Positions 1 to 7,791 are shown, numbered from the stretch's first letter. The stretch is 16,077 bases of DNA from CAZADH01 sp964483805 (GCA_964483805.1 CAZADH010000132.1:1-16077); one strand, 5' to 3'. Notes: generated from the sequence alone by a model not told the origin. Numbers and translations: made by a program.

Positions 1-72
1 GAAACCGAGCGTGACTCGCTCGCCCGTATTTTCCTCGCCGCCGATCCCGCCAGCCAGACCACGCCGTCGTAA
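1..72 (+). CDS. 3' end of an unidentified upstream gene (partial)
   Basis: Reading frame 1 is open from the first base of the window to a TAA at 70-72. It gives a 23-residue tail ending in DPASQTTPS. Third codon positions are mostly G or C, as in the genes that follow, which supports real coding sequence. The start lies outside the window, and nothing in the tail identifies a family. It ends about 30 bp before the candidate promoter of the next operon, so it is probably a separate transcription unit. It could also be chance open frame, because GC-rich DNA has few stops. Confidence 0.4.
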   Translation, partial: ETERDSLARIFLAADPASQTTPS

Positions 73-101
73 CCCGGGCGGCCCCGTGGCGGGCGGCTAT
101 C

Positions 102-110
102 TGGTATACT
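102..110 (+). promoter_or_regulatory. Candidate extended -10 promoter of the SDR operon
   Basis: The sequence TGGTATACT fits an extended -10 element (TGn followed by TATACT at 105-110). It stands out in very GC-rich surroundings, about 45 bp before the first start codon of the operon. No convincing -35 hexamer lies 16-18 bp upstream, which is compatible with an extended -10 promoter. Transcription would begin near 117, giving a leader of about 40 nt that contains the ribosome binding site. Confidence 0.5.
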
Positions 111-142
111 CGTGCCGGGGCGAAGGCCCGCAAAATCAACCC

Positions 143-147
143 GGAGG
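143..147 (+). promoter_or_regulatory. Ribosome binding site of the SDR gene
   Basis: GGAGG lies 8 nt before the ATG at 156. It fixes the SDR start and rules out the overlapping frame that begins at 11. Confidence 0.75.
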
Positions 148-155
148 CGACCCCG

Positions 156-965
156 ATGGTGCCCTTCACCGGCCGGCGGATCCTGATCGTCGGTGCCTCA
201 TGCGGAATCGGCCTGGCGCTGGCCGAGAACCTCTGTCAGCAAGGTTGCCACCTGACCCTGTTCTCGCGTCGGGTGGCCGAATTGCAGACCCGACCGGCAT
301 TCGCCGCTGCCGCGGGGCGCATCCGCATCGTGCCGGGTGACATCACGCGGCAGGCCGACATCGATCGTCTCGTCGAGATTCTGGCCCACGATCCGCCCGA
401 CGGCGTTTTTGTGGTGGCCGGGGTGTCGCGCCCCGACCTGATCGAGGCCATCGACGTCGACCGGTCGATCGACACGCTGCGGGTCAACCTCGAGGGGCCG
501 ATGCGCCTGCTTTACCGTGTATTGCCATTGCTGATCGACCGCCCCGACACCTTCATCGTGGGCTTTACCAGTATGGCCGGCGACCGCGGCATGCCGCGCG
601 CCCATGCGTACAGCGCCGCCAAGGCCGGCCTCGACCGGTTCCTCGAGTCGTTGCGCATCGATCTTTACGACCGGCAGACCCGCGTGATTACCGTCGTCCC
701 TGGCTATGTCGACACCCCAATGTCGCAACAGAACCGGTTTCCGATGCCCGGCACGTGGCCGGTCGAGCGGGCCGTCGGCCACATTCTGCGCGAGATCGGC
801 CGCGACCGCCAGGTCATCCGGTTTCCGTGGCATCATGCGCTGGGCATGCGGCTGCTCTCGCTACTCCCCGATCGGCTGTTCTGGTGGCTGATGAACAAAC
901 AACGGCCCCAGGTCAAGATCGTCCCCCGCGCCGACGACCGGTTCACCTGGCCGACCGACGACTGA
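156..965 (+). CDS. Short-chain dehydrogenase/reductase (SDR)
   Basis: A 269-residue protein of classical SDR length, predicted to be a cytoplasmic NAD(P)(H)-dependent oxidoreductase. The Rossmann nucleotide-binding loop is VGASCGIG at residues 12-19. The catalytic set is visible as N111 (in VNLEGP), S139 (in FTSMAG), Y152 and K156 (in YSAAK), followed by the PGYVDTP segment near 182-188. The usual NNAG motif is replaced by VVAG at 86-89. The C-terminal 50 residues contain a hydrophobic LFWWLM patch that could touch the membrane or a partner. It opens the operon with a strong ribosome binding site, and the methyltransferase starts 11 nt after its stop. The family is certain, but the substrate cannot be read from sequence. 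The operon partners suggest a role in tailoring a small molecule or glycan. Confidence 0.92.
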   Translation: MVPFTGRRILIVGASCGIGLALAENLCQQGCHLTLFSRRVAELQTRPAFAAAAGRIRIVPGDITRQADIDRLVEILAHDPPDGVFVVAGVSRPDLIEAIDVDRSIDTLRVNLEGPMRLLYRVLPLLIDRPDTFIVGFTSMAGDRGMPRAHAYSAAKAGLDRFLESLRIDLYDRQTRVITVVPGYVDTPMSQQNRFPMPGTWPVERAVGHILREIGRDRQVIRFPWHHALGMRLLSLLPDRLFWWLMNKQRPQVKIVPRADDRFTWPTDD

Positions 966-976
966 GCCGCACAGCG

Positions 977-1867
977 ATGATTCTGTCCTGCCCGGCCTGC
1001 CGGATGCCGATGGTCGCTGCACCGCCGCTCTGGCGCTGCGACCGCTGCCTCCGGCTGATCCGCTGGCGCGCCGAGGCCCGGTGTTTCGACGCCGCCGCGG
1101 GTGACGCCCCTGCCGACGCCCGCGACCACCAGGTTGCCCTCGCGTATGGCCTGTATGCGCACGCTTATGCGCCACTGGCGCTGCTCAACATGATCGCGGT
1201 CTGGCGCGCCTCGTTGGGTCGCCTGGTCGAGCACTACGCCCGCGCGCTCGACCAGGGGCACCATGAGACGCTCGACATCGCCATCGGCGACGGCGCACTC
1301 ACCGCCACGGCGCTGCGCCGCCTGCGACGACGCCGACCGCACCGGGCGCAATCGCCCGACCGGCAAACCTCGCTGCCTCCGGTGGCCAGAGAGCGTGACA
1401 GCAACACCGACGATGCACATGTTATTGACACTGTATGTTCTTCTGCTCCACGGTTGCTTGGGGTCGATCTGTCGCCGGCCATGTTGCGCCGCGCCCAGGC
1501 GCGGCTCGCCGGGCACCGCGGCTGCCGGTTCATGCATGCCGACGTCGGCGCCCTGCCCTTCGCCGATCGAAGCTGGAGCCGCATCTGTTGTTTCGGCGGC
1601 TTGCACGTCTTCGCACAACCGGAACGGGCGATGGCCGAGATGGGGCGCGTGCTCGCTCCCGGCGGGACCTTCCACGCATCGATCCTGACCCACCCCCGCG
1701 GCCACTTCGGGCCCGGGCTGGTGCGGCGCTACCTGGAACTGGGGTTTCTCTCGACCGACTTCACCCGTGACCGCGCCCTCACCCTGCTCACTTCGGTGGG
1801 TCTGACCATCACCACCTGCACGGCCAATGGCCAGATGTTGCTGATCTCGGCGGTCAAACCGCAATGA
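977..1867 (+). CDS. Class I SAM methyltransferase with N-terminal zinc ribbon
   Basis: A 296-residue protein. The first 25 residues carry two CxxC pairs (C5/C8 and C21/C24), a probable zinc ribbon of the kind found in RlmA-type methyltransferases. The Rossmann methyltransferase fold follows: motif I LDIAIGDG at 99-106, the acidic motif GVDLSPAML at 162-170, and ADVGALPFAD at 188-197, with a typical LAPGG turn at 226-230. About 40 extra residues (roughly 117-158), with an arginine run and codons unlike the rest of the gene, separate motif I from the acidic motif. The start at 977 was chosen because the zinc ribbon begins there and it follows the SDR stop by 11 nt. The frame stays open upstream to 755, but that part overlaps the SDR. 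The ribosome binding site is weak, suggesting translational coupling. The substrate is unknown; rRNA or a small molecule are both possible. Confidence 0.88.
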   Translation: MILSCPACRMPMVAAPPLWRCDRCLRLIRWRAEARCFDAAAGDAPADARDHQVALAYGLYAHAYAPLALLNMIAVWRASLGRLVEHYARALDQGHHETLDIAIGDGALTATALRRLRRRRPHRAQSPDRQTSLPPVARERDSNTDDAHVIDTVCSSAPRLLGVDLSPAMLRRAQARLAGHRGCRFMHADVGALPFADRSWSRICCFGGLHVFAQPERAMAEMGRVLAPGGTFHASILTHPRGHFGPGLVRRYLELGFLSTDFTRDRALTLLTSVGLTITTCTANGQMLLISAVKPQ

Positions 1868-1903
1868 GTGCGCACCCGGGTGGCCGGAGAGACCGGTAGC
1901 CGC

Positions 1904-3019
1904 ATGCACGTTGCCCGCATTCTTGCCGACGACCCTGCCCTGCGCGCCTCGGCGCTGCGCCTGCCGCAGCAGCCACAGACCCCGTTTCCGATCCTGTCGG
2001 CGAAGCTCAAGCTGACCTGGCGTTGCAACCTGCGTTGCACCGCCTGCGGTCTGTGGCGGCGCGCCGCTGCCGACCCCGACCATGCCGATCTGCCCCTCGA
2101 GCGCGGCCACGCACTGCTCGACGATCTGCACGCGCAGGGGTTGCGCAAGGTGCATTTCTCGGGCGGCGAGGTCTTGCTCGTGCCGGGCTTCGTCGACATG
2201 CTGCGCCACGCCCGCCGGCTGAACCTGCAGGTCAACCTCACCACCAACGGCACGCTGCTCGACGGTGACATGGTGCGCGAACTGCTGCGTCAACGCGCGC
2301 ACACGGTGAACGTCTCGATCGATTCGCACGAACCGGCGGTGCACGACGAGATGCGTGGCGTCACCGGGGCATGGCGGGCCACTGTGAAGGGGCTCGAACG
2401 CCTCCGGCGCAAGGCGGCCGAAAAGGAGCGCTGGTCGGTCGTCGCAGTGAACACCGTGATCACGCGCAACAACATCGACCACCTCAACGATACATACACG
2501 TTACTTACAGACCTGGGCGTGCGCCGCTGGCGTCTGCTGCCCATCGACACTCCCGAGGCGCACCGGCGGCCGACCGCCGAGCAGTGGCAGGTGCTCTTCG
2601 ACCGGCTGCCGCAGTGGCAGCCGTTGCTGACCCGGTTCCCCGTCCACCTGCGACCGACACGCCCCGAGAAAAGCGCTCGCCTGGCCCACAAGGGCCGGTA
2701 TGCCGGCGACTTTTTCGGCGAACGACGCTGTTTCGCGCCCTGGTACAACCTGTTCGTCGACGCCAACGGCGCCGCCTTTCCGTGCTGTATGGCCAAGAAC
2801 CGCATTCCGACCTATGGCAATATCGCGTATGCCACCCTGCGCGACCTGCTCGGCTCGCGCAGTCGCCGCGAGACCCTGCAACAGATGGCGGCCGGGCACG
2901 TGTTCGACGTCTGTCACGAGTGCGACGACTTTCTCGAAGAGAACGACGCGTTCGAGCGCCTGCACACGGGCGCGAACCCACCCGACACCATGGGCACCCT
3001 GGAACTTCGGGACCTGTGA
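1904..3019 (+). CDS. Radical SAM protein with SPASM-like C-terminal cysteine region
   Basis: A 371-residue radical SAM enzyme. The 4Fe-4S cluster motif CxxxCxxC is CNLRCTAC at residues 41-48, and the SAM-binding GGE motif is FSGGEV at 85-90. Further cysteines near the C-terminus (C276, C294, C295, C337, C340, with CHEC at the end) resemble a shortened SPASM/twitch region that would hold an auxiliary cluster. Enzymes of this architecture modify peptides, proteins or small molecules by radical chemistry. ATG 1904 has GGAGAG 12 nt upstream. An in-frame GTG at 1868, right after the methyltransferase TGA, would add 12 residues and is a real alternative. The glycosyltransferase start codon overlaps its stop. 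No short precursor-peptide gene was seen beside it, so a RiPP role is not supported here. Confidence 0.9.
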   Translation: MHVARILADDPALRASALRLPQQPQTPFPILSAKLKLTWRCNLRCTACGLWRRAAADPDHADLPLERGHALLDDLHAQGLRKVHFSGGEVLLVPGFVDMLRHARRLNLQVNLTTNGTLLDGDMVRELLRQRAHTVNVSIDSHEPAVHDEMRGVTGAWRATVKGLERLRRKAAEKERWSVVAVNTVITRNNIDHLNDTYTLLTDLGVRRWRLLPIDTPEAHRRPTAEQWQVLFDRLPQWQPLLTRFPVHLRPTRPEKSARLAHKGRYAGDFFGERRCFAPWYNLFVDANGAAFPCCMAKNRIPTYGNIAYATLRDLLGSRSRRETLQQMAAGHVFDVCHECDDFLEENDAFERLHTGANPPDTMGTLELRDL

Positions 3020-4149
3020 CCGGGTTTTCGCACGCCGCCCCCACCCCGCCGAGCGACGCCGCGCCAAGAACGCGTTCCCATGCGCAATTTCGCGCAGGGC
3101 AACGGGGCCGACGCCCCGACCTGGTGATCGCTGCACCCGGCGCCGGCCTCGGTCACCTGACGCGGGCCAGTGTTCTGGCCACGGGATTGCGCGCTGCCGG
3201 CGTATCGACCCGCATCGTCACCTACTCGCAATTCGGTCCGGCGTTGGCCCGTGTGACCGGACACGAAATATTTACGATATCAACACACCACTGGACCACC
3301 CGCGTCGCCGAGGTGGTCGCCGGGTGGCGCCCGGCTCTGGTTCTGCTCGATGTGTTCCCGTTGGGGATTCGCGGCGAGTGGCGCAACACCCGTCTGCCCA
3401 CGGCGTTGCTCGCCCGGCGTCTCGATGTCGGCGAGTATCTGCACGCCGCCGGCCTCGACGGCCCGAGCATCGAGGCCGGCCTCGGTCGCGTGCTTGTCTG
3501 CGAGCCGCTCAATGCACCGTGGCACGACCTCGTTCGCGACCGAGCGGCCGAGGTCGTCGTCCTGCCAGGTCCGCTCCGGTCTGTGCCGGCCACCGATGGA
3601 CGACGCGAGGGTCAACCGTCACCGCGCACGCCTGTTGTCGAAGCATCCGCCAGGGCGGGCGCCTTTTCCGCGCACGGTGACGGTGGTGCTGCGCGCCCCG
3701 GCCCGGCCACGCTGGTCGTGCACTCGGGGCCTATTGCAGAGATGACGCTCCTGTGCCGGCGGGCGCTCGACGAAGTGCGGCAACGCGGGCTATCACCCAA
3801 CATTGTATTGATTGGCCGTCCCGACGTCGCCTCGGCTGTCTGCGGGCACCTGCACCACGTCGCCGAGACTGCCGGTATTCGCCTGGGCACCCGCGATTGT
3901 TACCCGGCCAACGCCCTGTTTGGCCAGGCGGAGCTGGTGGTCACCGCGGCCGGGTACAACAGCATGGCCGACGGCGTCCCGCTCGGGCGGCGTCATGTCG
4001 CCGTACCCCTGACCCGCCGTTACGACGACCAACCGGGGCGACTTGCCGCGGCGACGATCTCACCGGCTTTTTGGCTCAACCTGCAGGCGACTTCGACCGC
4101 AGTCGGAACCCTTGTGTCGTGGCTCAACGACACACAACGACATCGGTGA
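3016..4149 (+). CDS. GT-B glycosyltransferase, MurG/GT28-like
   Basis: A 377-residue protein starting with a GTG that overlaps the radical SAM stop (GTGA at 3016-3019), a sign of translational coupling. The N-terminal Rossmann domain has the glycine-rich, His-containing loop PGAGLGHLTR at residues 41-50, as in MurG-like enzymes. The C-terminal nucleotide-sugar domain has ELVVTAAGYNSMADG at 306-320, then a VPLTRRYDDQ segment at 330-339, typical of the donor site. An aspartate (D319) sits where many relatives have glutamate. A proline-, glycine- and alanine-rich linker of about 45 residues (187-230) joins the two domains. The protein is predicted to transfer an activated sugar to the product of this operon at the inner face of the membrane or in the cytoplasm. 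Donor and acceptor are unknown. The earlier in-frame ATG at 2371 lies inside the radical SAM gene and was rejected. Confidence 0.82.
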   Translation: MTGFSHAAPTPPSDAAPRTRSHAQFRAGQRGRRPDLVIAAPGAGLGHLTRASVLATGLRAAGVSTRIVTYSQFGPALARVTGHEIFTISTHHWTTRVAEVVAGWRPALVLLDVFPLGIRGEWRNTRLPTALLARRLDVGEYLHAAGLDGPSIEAGLGRVLVCEPLNAPWHDLVRDRAAEVVVLPGPLRSVPATDGRREGQPSPRTPVVEASARAGAFSAHGDGGAARPGPATLVVHSGPIAEMTLLCRRALDEVRQRGLSPNIVLIGRPDVASAVCGHLHHVAETAGIRLGTRDCYPANALFGQAELVVTAAGYNSMADGVPLGRRHVAVPLTRRYDDQPGRLAAATISPAFWLNLQATSTAVGTLVSWLNDTQRHR

Positions 4150-4268
4150 TTCTCACACCATGACCTCGGATGCCAGACCACACTGCCACCGTCGCAATGG
4201 CCACGGTCCGGTTGTAGGCGGGTCTGAAACGGCAGTCTCGGGCGGTGCCAACGACCCCCGAACTCGTT
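4150..4268. other. Convergent intergenic region with a weak hairpin
   Basis: This 119-bp gap separates the ends of the + strand biosynthetic operon and the - strand pseudopilin operon. An imperfect inverted repeat spans 4243-4274 (CGGTG with CACCG outside, AACGA with TCGTT inside). It overlaps the stop codon of the GspJ-like gene and has no T-run on either side, so a classical intrinsic terminator is not supported. Termination may be Rho-dependent. No gene was recognised here. Confidence 0.4.
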
Positions 4269-4772
4269 TCACCGAATGATGTTGCGGATGAGGATCCCGT
4301 CGGTGAGGGCGAACTCCATGTTCTGGTCGTCGAGGATGCGCGCGAGAAACTGCACGTAATCCTCGGTGCCGGGCGGGCGAATCGCGGTGAACTCCATGGT
4401 GCGCCGCGCCAGCAACAACGGCTGCTCCTGCCGCTTTTTCAGGCCATCGTAATTGAGCAGAAAGAGTTTGTCTTCGTCGTTGAGGTAGAGCACATGCAGC
4501 TCGCCCTGTTCCGAGAGAAACACGATCTGATGATACGGCTTGCCGTTCGGTGGCGGGAAGAGCAGGCGGGTGGCGTGCCCGAGCTTCTGACTGATCTTCT
4601 GCGAACTGATGCGCAGGTCTTGAAAGATGCCCAACCGCTTGCGCCCCGCATCGGCTTTGCGCCCGCCCCACACCAGTTGCAGCACGAAGCCGGTGACGAT
4701 GAATACGAGGATGAGATAGACGATCATCTCGATGAGGGTCAGACCGCGGCGTGTTATTGACGTTGTATTCAT
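4269..4772 (-). CDS. GspJ/PulJ-like minor pseudopilin
   Basis: A 167-residue protein with a class III (prepilin peptidase) signal: RRG at residues 8-10, cleavage after G10, then LTLIE with Glu at mature position +5, followed by about 20 hydrophobic residues. The rest is a soluble domain with alternating hydrophobic strands, as in the beta-rich heads of minor pseudopilins. It would be processed and N-methylated by a PilD/GspO-type peptidase and assembled into a pilus or pseudopilus. The ATG follows the stop of the preceding gene by 4 nt, with GAAGAA as the only purine-rich stretch. Being last in the operon after K-like and I-like proteins favours a GspJ-like role, but PilW-like is possible. 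No N-terminal truncation is seen. Confidence 0.8.
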   Translation of the reverse strand: MNTTSITRRGLTLIEMIVYLILVFIVTGFVLQLVWGGRKADAGRKRLGIFQDLRISSQKISQKLGHATRLLFPPPNGKPYHQIVFLSEQGELHVLYLNDEDKLFLLNYDGLKKRQEQPLLLARRTMEFTAIRPPGTEDYVQFLARILDDQNMEFALTDGILIRNIIR

Positions 4773-4776
4773 TTCT

Positions 4777-5391
4777 TCAATACTCTGGACGCAAGGTGCG
4801 GATGTATTTCAACCCGAACGCGTGTTTCTTCTCGACCTGGTCGAGCCACCGCGTCTGCACAGTGATCATCTGGCTGCGCTTGTTGATACTCTCGAGCACT
4901 TCCTGCAACAGCTTGGGATTGTTGTTGCGCTGGTCGGCAGTGATCGCTGCAGGTTCGATGGCGAAGCCACGAAACTCGACCTCCGAGGTCATGGCCGGGA
5001 TGAACTTCGTCGCGATCCGCCCCGAATCGTCGTTGAAGGCCTGCCCGAGGAACTCGTAGTCACCCGACTCCTCGATACCGATGAGGATCTGCGCGGTCAC
5101 CTCTTTGTGCAGCGGATCGAGCGGGCGCTTCACCTTTTCGAGTTGGTGATCGACCCGGTTGAGCACCTTCTCGGCGAGGTTCGCCATGGCCAGAAAGTCG
5201 CGGATCATCCGCTGCTGGCCCAATCCCTGTTGAAAGTAGAGTTGGTAGAGAGGCAGACACATGATCGAGAAGATCAGGATCGCCACCAACACCTCGATCA
5301 AGCCGACGCCAGCCCCGCTCCGCTTCACCGATTCTCGCGGGGGCAACCGGCAGGCCAAGAAGGCAGGCGCGTATTGCATTCGATTGCTCAT
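4777..5391 (-). CDS. GspI/PilV-like minor pseudopilin
   Basis: A 204-residue protein. After a 28-residue leader, longer than usual for prepilins, comes GAG then VGLIEVLVAILIFS. Cleavage would fall after G28, which places E33 at mature position +5. The residue at +1 is valine rather than the usual phenylalanine or methionine. The mature domain is acidic to neutral and ends in WLDQVEKKHAFGLKYIRT, a compact head typical of minor pilins. It lies between the large K-like gene (4 nt upstream) and the J-like gene (4 nt downstream), an order that matches the I/J/K tip components of type II secretion. MSNRM offers a second start four codons downstream. The pseudopilin call is firm, the subtype less so. 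Confidence 0.78.
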   Translation of the reverse strand: MSNRMQYAPAFLACRLPPRESVKRSGAGVGLIEVLVAILIFSIMCLPLYQLYFQQGLGQQRMIRDFLAMANLAEKVLNRVDHQLEKVKRPLDPLHKEVTAQILIGIEESGDYEFLGQAFNDDSGRIATKFIPAMTSEVEFRGFAIEPAAITADQRNNNPKLLQEVLESINKRSQMITVQTRWLDQVEKKHAFGLKYIRTLRPEY

Positions 5392-5395
5392 GTAT

Positions 5396-7774
5396 TTATG
5401 AACTCAACCCGGTGTATGCCGCCCCGAGGAGATCGGGCGGACCAGGCACCTGCGGTGTGTCGGTCTGTTCGTTGGCCCCGCGAATCCGCTTGCCGTCAGG
5501 ATTCAACTCGGGCTCATCGAAGTACTTGCGAAAGTAATCGAGCAGGTAGTCGAGACGGGTGCGGATGCCGGTGCCATTCTTGAACTTTACTTCGTAAGTA
5601 TACGGCACATCGACGTTGTCGACGAGATCGGTCGGCCGGATGCTTGCCGGGTCGATGTGCTCGCCGCTCGGGTCACCCTTCGGCCGCCGCAACTGATCGG
5701 GCCAGCCCTTGGCGCCAAACGTCGCACTGCCGTACACCGCCTTGCCCTTGGCACTGCTGAACTTCGAGGTGTCGGCGACGATCTGCCGCTGGTCGCCCCA
5801 CCACGGCCAGTAGTTGGCCGCATTGAACCCGATGACGTTCTCATGCGTAACCGGGTTGCCGTTCAGAAAACTGTCGATCATGTCCTGGAAATCCCAGTCC
5901 TGCCAGGGGATCCACCGCATGAACGTGAAGGTGAGTCGCTTCGCCGCATTCTTCAATAACGACATGCGCCGCACGAACTCCTCGGGTGGCGTGTTGGCGA
6001 GAAACGACTCGTAGCCGCCGTCAGACTTGGCACCAAACGCGCCGTATTTGCCGCCGAAGTTGCGGAAGCTCAGGAACTCGTCGGTCGGGTTGGTCGAGTT
6101 CGCCTTGTTGAAAACATACGGCGGCGTGGTGTTCGAGCCCTGTTTGGCAGTCGGAAACAGTGCCTCGCGAATCTCGCGCGACAGAGTGCGCTCGAAGTGG
6201 TCCCAGACCGGCTTGAGCGGATACCGGCTCGGGAAGCCATCGGCCCCCGGATAGCGCGGCACCCAGGCGGTGAAAATATTCCATTTGTTGGCACCCCGAT
6301 CGGCCGGCGGCATCGGGTCGGCCAGCTTCCATTCAGAGAACTGTTGACATATCGTGTAAATATCGCGGCAGGTTTCGCGCGGATCGGTCTCCTTGACCCC
6401 CAATGCAAAACTCGCGATTTTCGCAATGTTGTCGGCCTCGTCCGGCGCCAGATCGAACCCGCGCGGCCGCCACTTCTTCAGCATGTCGATGATGAAGCCA
6501 TTGCCGGCCTTGTTGTAGTCAACCGGTTGCAGTTTGCCGATCGAATCGAGCACTCCGATGATGCGGCTGTCGGGAACCTTGGTGCCGGCCGAACCCACGG
6601 AAGGAAACGCCGAGGCAAACGCGGTCGGCACGTTCGCTTCGAAAACATCTTTGTCGGCCGAACGCAGCACGAACTCACGCGCCACACCCTTGGTGTACGA
6701 CCCGACGCGGTTGAGAACCTGGTAGGTCTTGGCGGCCCCGATGGTCAATGGGTCGTCGTTGAACAGATCGTTGGGAATCTGCAGAATCATGACCATGCGC
6801 TTGAGCGTCTGGCTGGGGATATCGGAGCCGACGTTCGAGTCTTCTTCGATCACCGCCATCTCACACGGCAACACCACGGTGTCTCCCACTTTCCAGGGGG
6901 CCCCGGTGGCCGGGTTGGTCATCGAGGTGATGCGACCGTGTACCGCCGCCTTCGGATTCGCCTCCTGCGTGGCGAGCCAACCTTCGGCCTTGTGGGCCGC
7001 CTCGTCGTCGGCGATGCGAAACAGCGTGTCGTTCGGCCCGACCACGTCACCGGGTTGCTTGAACACCGCGGTGATCTTGCCGTTGCGGAACGGAGTGTAC
7101 CCCTGGGCGATCTGTTCTTTCACCAGTTGCGGTGGGTCAACCATCACCCGGTAGATCGACTTGGGCACCGAGGTACTCGACGCCAACTCGATGTCGGGCG
7201 AATTGAGCAGCGGCGACGGACTCATGATGAACTTACCGTAGACCATGACCCGTTCCCCGCGGTACTCGCCGATCGAATAGACCTTGATGTGATCGAGCAG
7301 GTCGGCGGTCTGCAGTCTGAAACGTGCATACAACAGGTTGCCGGTCAGGTTGACCGCGCGCTTCGCCACTTCTTGAAAAAACACGCGCACCTTGCCTTCG
7401 CCAGCGCCGTCGGGTTCGAACTCCATCTCGGCAAAGTTGGGTCGATCGATCAGCGACGATGCCGCACACTCATCGTATGAAATGACGCCATCTTTGTTGA
7501 GATCGACCGGGGGTTTGTACGGCGGTTGATACCAGCGCCCCTTGGCCAGCGCCATCTCGGCCACATTGATGCCGGAAAAGGCCAGCATCGCCGCCTGTTT
7601 CTGCAAGGCACTCTGCGCAGTGAAGTGCATTTCGCTGCTGGAAAAACGCATGACCGCGAAGACGATGACGGCCATGAACGCCGCGAAGCCGACGACCAAC
7701 GGCAGGGCGATGCCGCGACGCCGTGCGACCGGCACCTGCACCGCGCAATCCCATGACGTGTGTTTTGTATGCAC
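5396..7774 (-). CDS. Giant GspK/PilX-like pseudopilin with EF-hand and lipoyl-like segment
   Basis: A 792-residue protein, more than twice the usual GspK length. The N-terminus is ARRRG (17-21) followed by a hydrophobic helix (IALPLVVGFAAFMAVIVFAV). It lacks Glu at +5, as GspK proteins do. An exact 12-residue EF-hand loop sits at 91-102 (D91, N93, D95, G96, I98, E102), a likely calcium site. Residues about 231-309 read like a barrel-sandwich (lipoyl/biotinyl-like) domain, with two GxI...G(D)xV repeats. Near 418-460 a DYNKAGN segment is reminiscent of the SAM-like part of GspK. The C-terminal half is rich in W, Y and N, as expected for an exported protein. GTG 7774 was chosen because AGGAG lies 6 nt upstream and the prepilin helix begins soon after. 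The frame stays open to 7939, but that stretch overlaps the FecR gene. It probably caps a pseudopilus. Confidence 0.72.
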   Translation of the reverse strand: MHTKHTSWDCAVQVPVARRRGIALPLVVGFAAFMAVIVFAVMRFSSSEMHFTAQSALQKQAAMLAFSGINVAEMALAKGRWYQPPYKPPVDLNKDGVISYDECAASSLIDRPNFAEMEFEPDGAGEGKVRVFFQEVAKRAVNLTGNLLYARFRLQTADLLDHIKVYSIGEYRGERVMVYGKFIMSPSPLLNSPDIELASSTSVPKSIYRVMVDPPQLVKEQIAQGYTPFRNGKITAVFKQPGDVVGPNDTLFRIADDEAAHKAEGWLATQEANPKAAVHGRITSMTNPATGAPWKVGDTVVLPCEMAVIEEDSNVGSDIPSQTLKRMVMILQIPNDLFNDDPLTIGAAKTYQVLNRVGSYTKGVAREFVLRSADKDVFEANVPTAFASAFPSVGSAGTKVPDSRIIGVLDSIGKLQPVDYNKAGNGFIIDMLKKWRPRGFDLAPDEADNIAKIASFALGVKETDPRETCRDIYTICQQFSEWKLADPMPPADRGANKWNIFTAWVPRYPGADGFPSRYPLKPVWDHFERTLSREIREALFPTAKQGSNTTPPYVFNKANSTNPTDEFLSFRNFGGKYGAFGAKSDGGYESFLANTPPEEFVRRMSLLKNAAKRLTFTFMRWIPWQDWDFQDMIDSFLNGNPVTHENVIGFNAANYWPWWGDQRQIVADTSKFSSAKGKAVYGSATFGAKGWPDQLRRPKGDPSGEHIDPASIRPTDLVDNVDVPYTYEVKFKNGTGIRTRLDYLLDYFRKYFDEPELNPDGKRIRGANEQTDTPQVPGPPDLLGAAYTGLSS

Positions 7775-7780
7775 AATTGA

Positions 7781-7785
7781 CTCCT
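7781..7785 (-). promoter_or_regulatory. Ribosome binding site selecting the GTG start of the K-like gene
   Basis: The - strand reads AGGAG followed by 6 nt and GTG at 7774. It lies in the 17-nt gap after the FecR stop codon and decides the start of the large pseudopilin gene. Confidence 0.7.
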
Positions 7786-7791
7786 GTCCTC

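Noticed and set aside
833..2482. Long open frame on the - strand, 549 codons
   Set aside because: It is antisense to the methyltransferase and radical SAM genes, which have clear catalytic motifs.
1868..3019. Radical SAM gene as a RiPP maturase
   Set aside because: The SPASM-like cysteines would allow it, but no precursor peptide, peptidase or exporter gene was seen next to it.
4243..4274. Inverted repeat as a bidirectional terminator
   Set aside because: The stem is interrupted, overlaps a stop codon, and lacks a T-run on either strand.
6197..7480. Open frame on the + strand, 427 codons
   Set aside because: It is antisense to the K-like pseudopilin, which has a prepilin-type N-terminus and an EF-hand, and it shows no domain.
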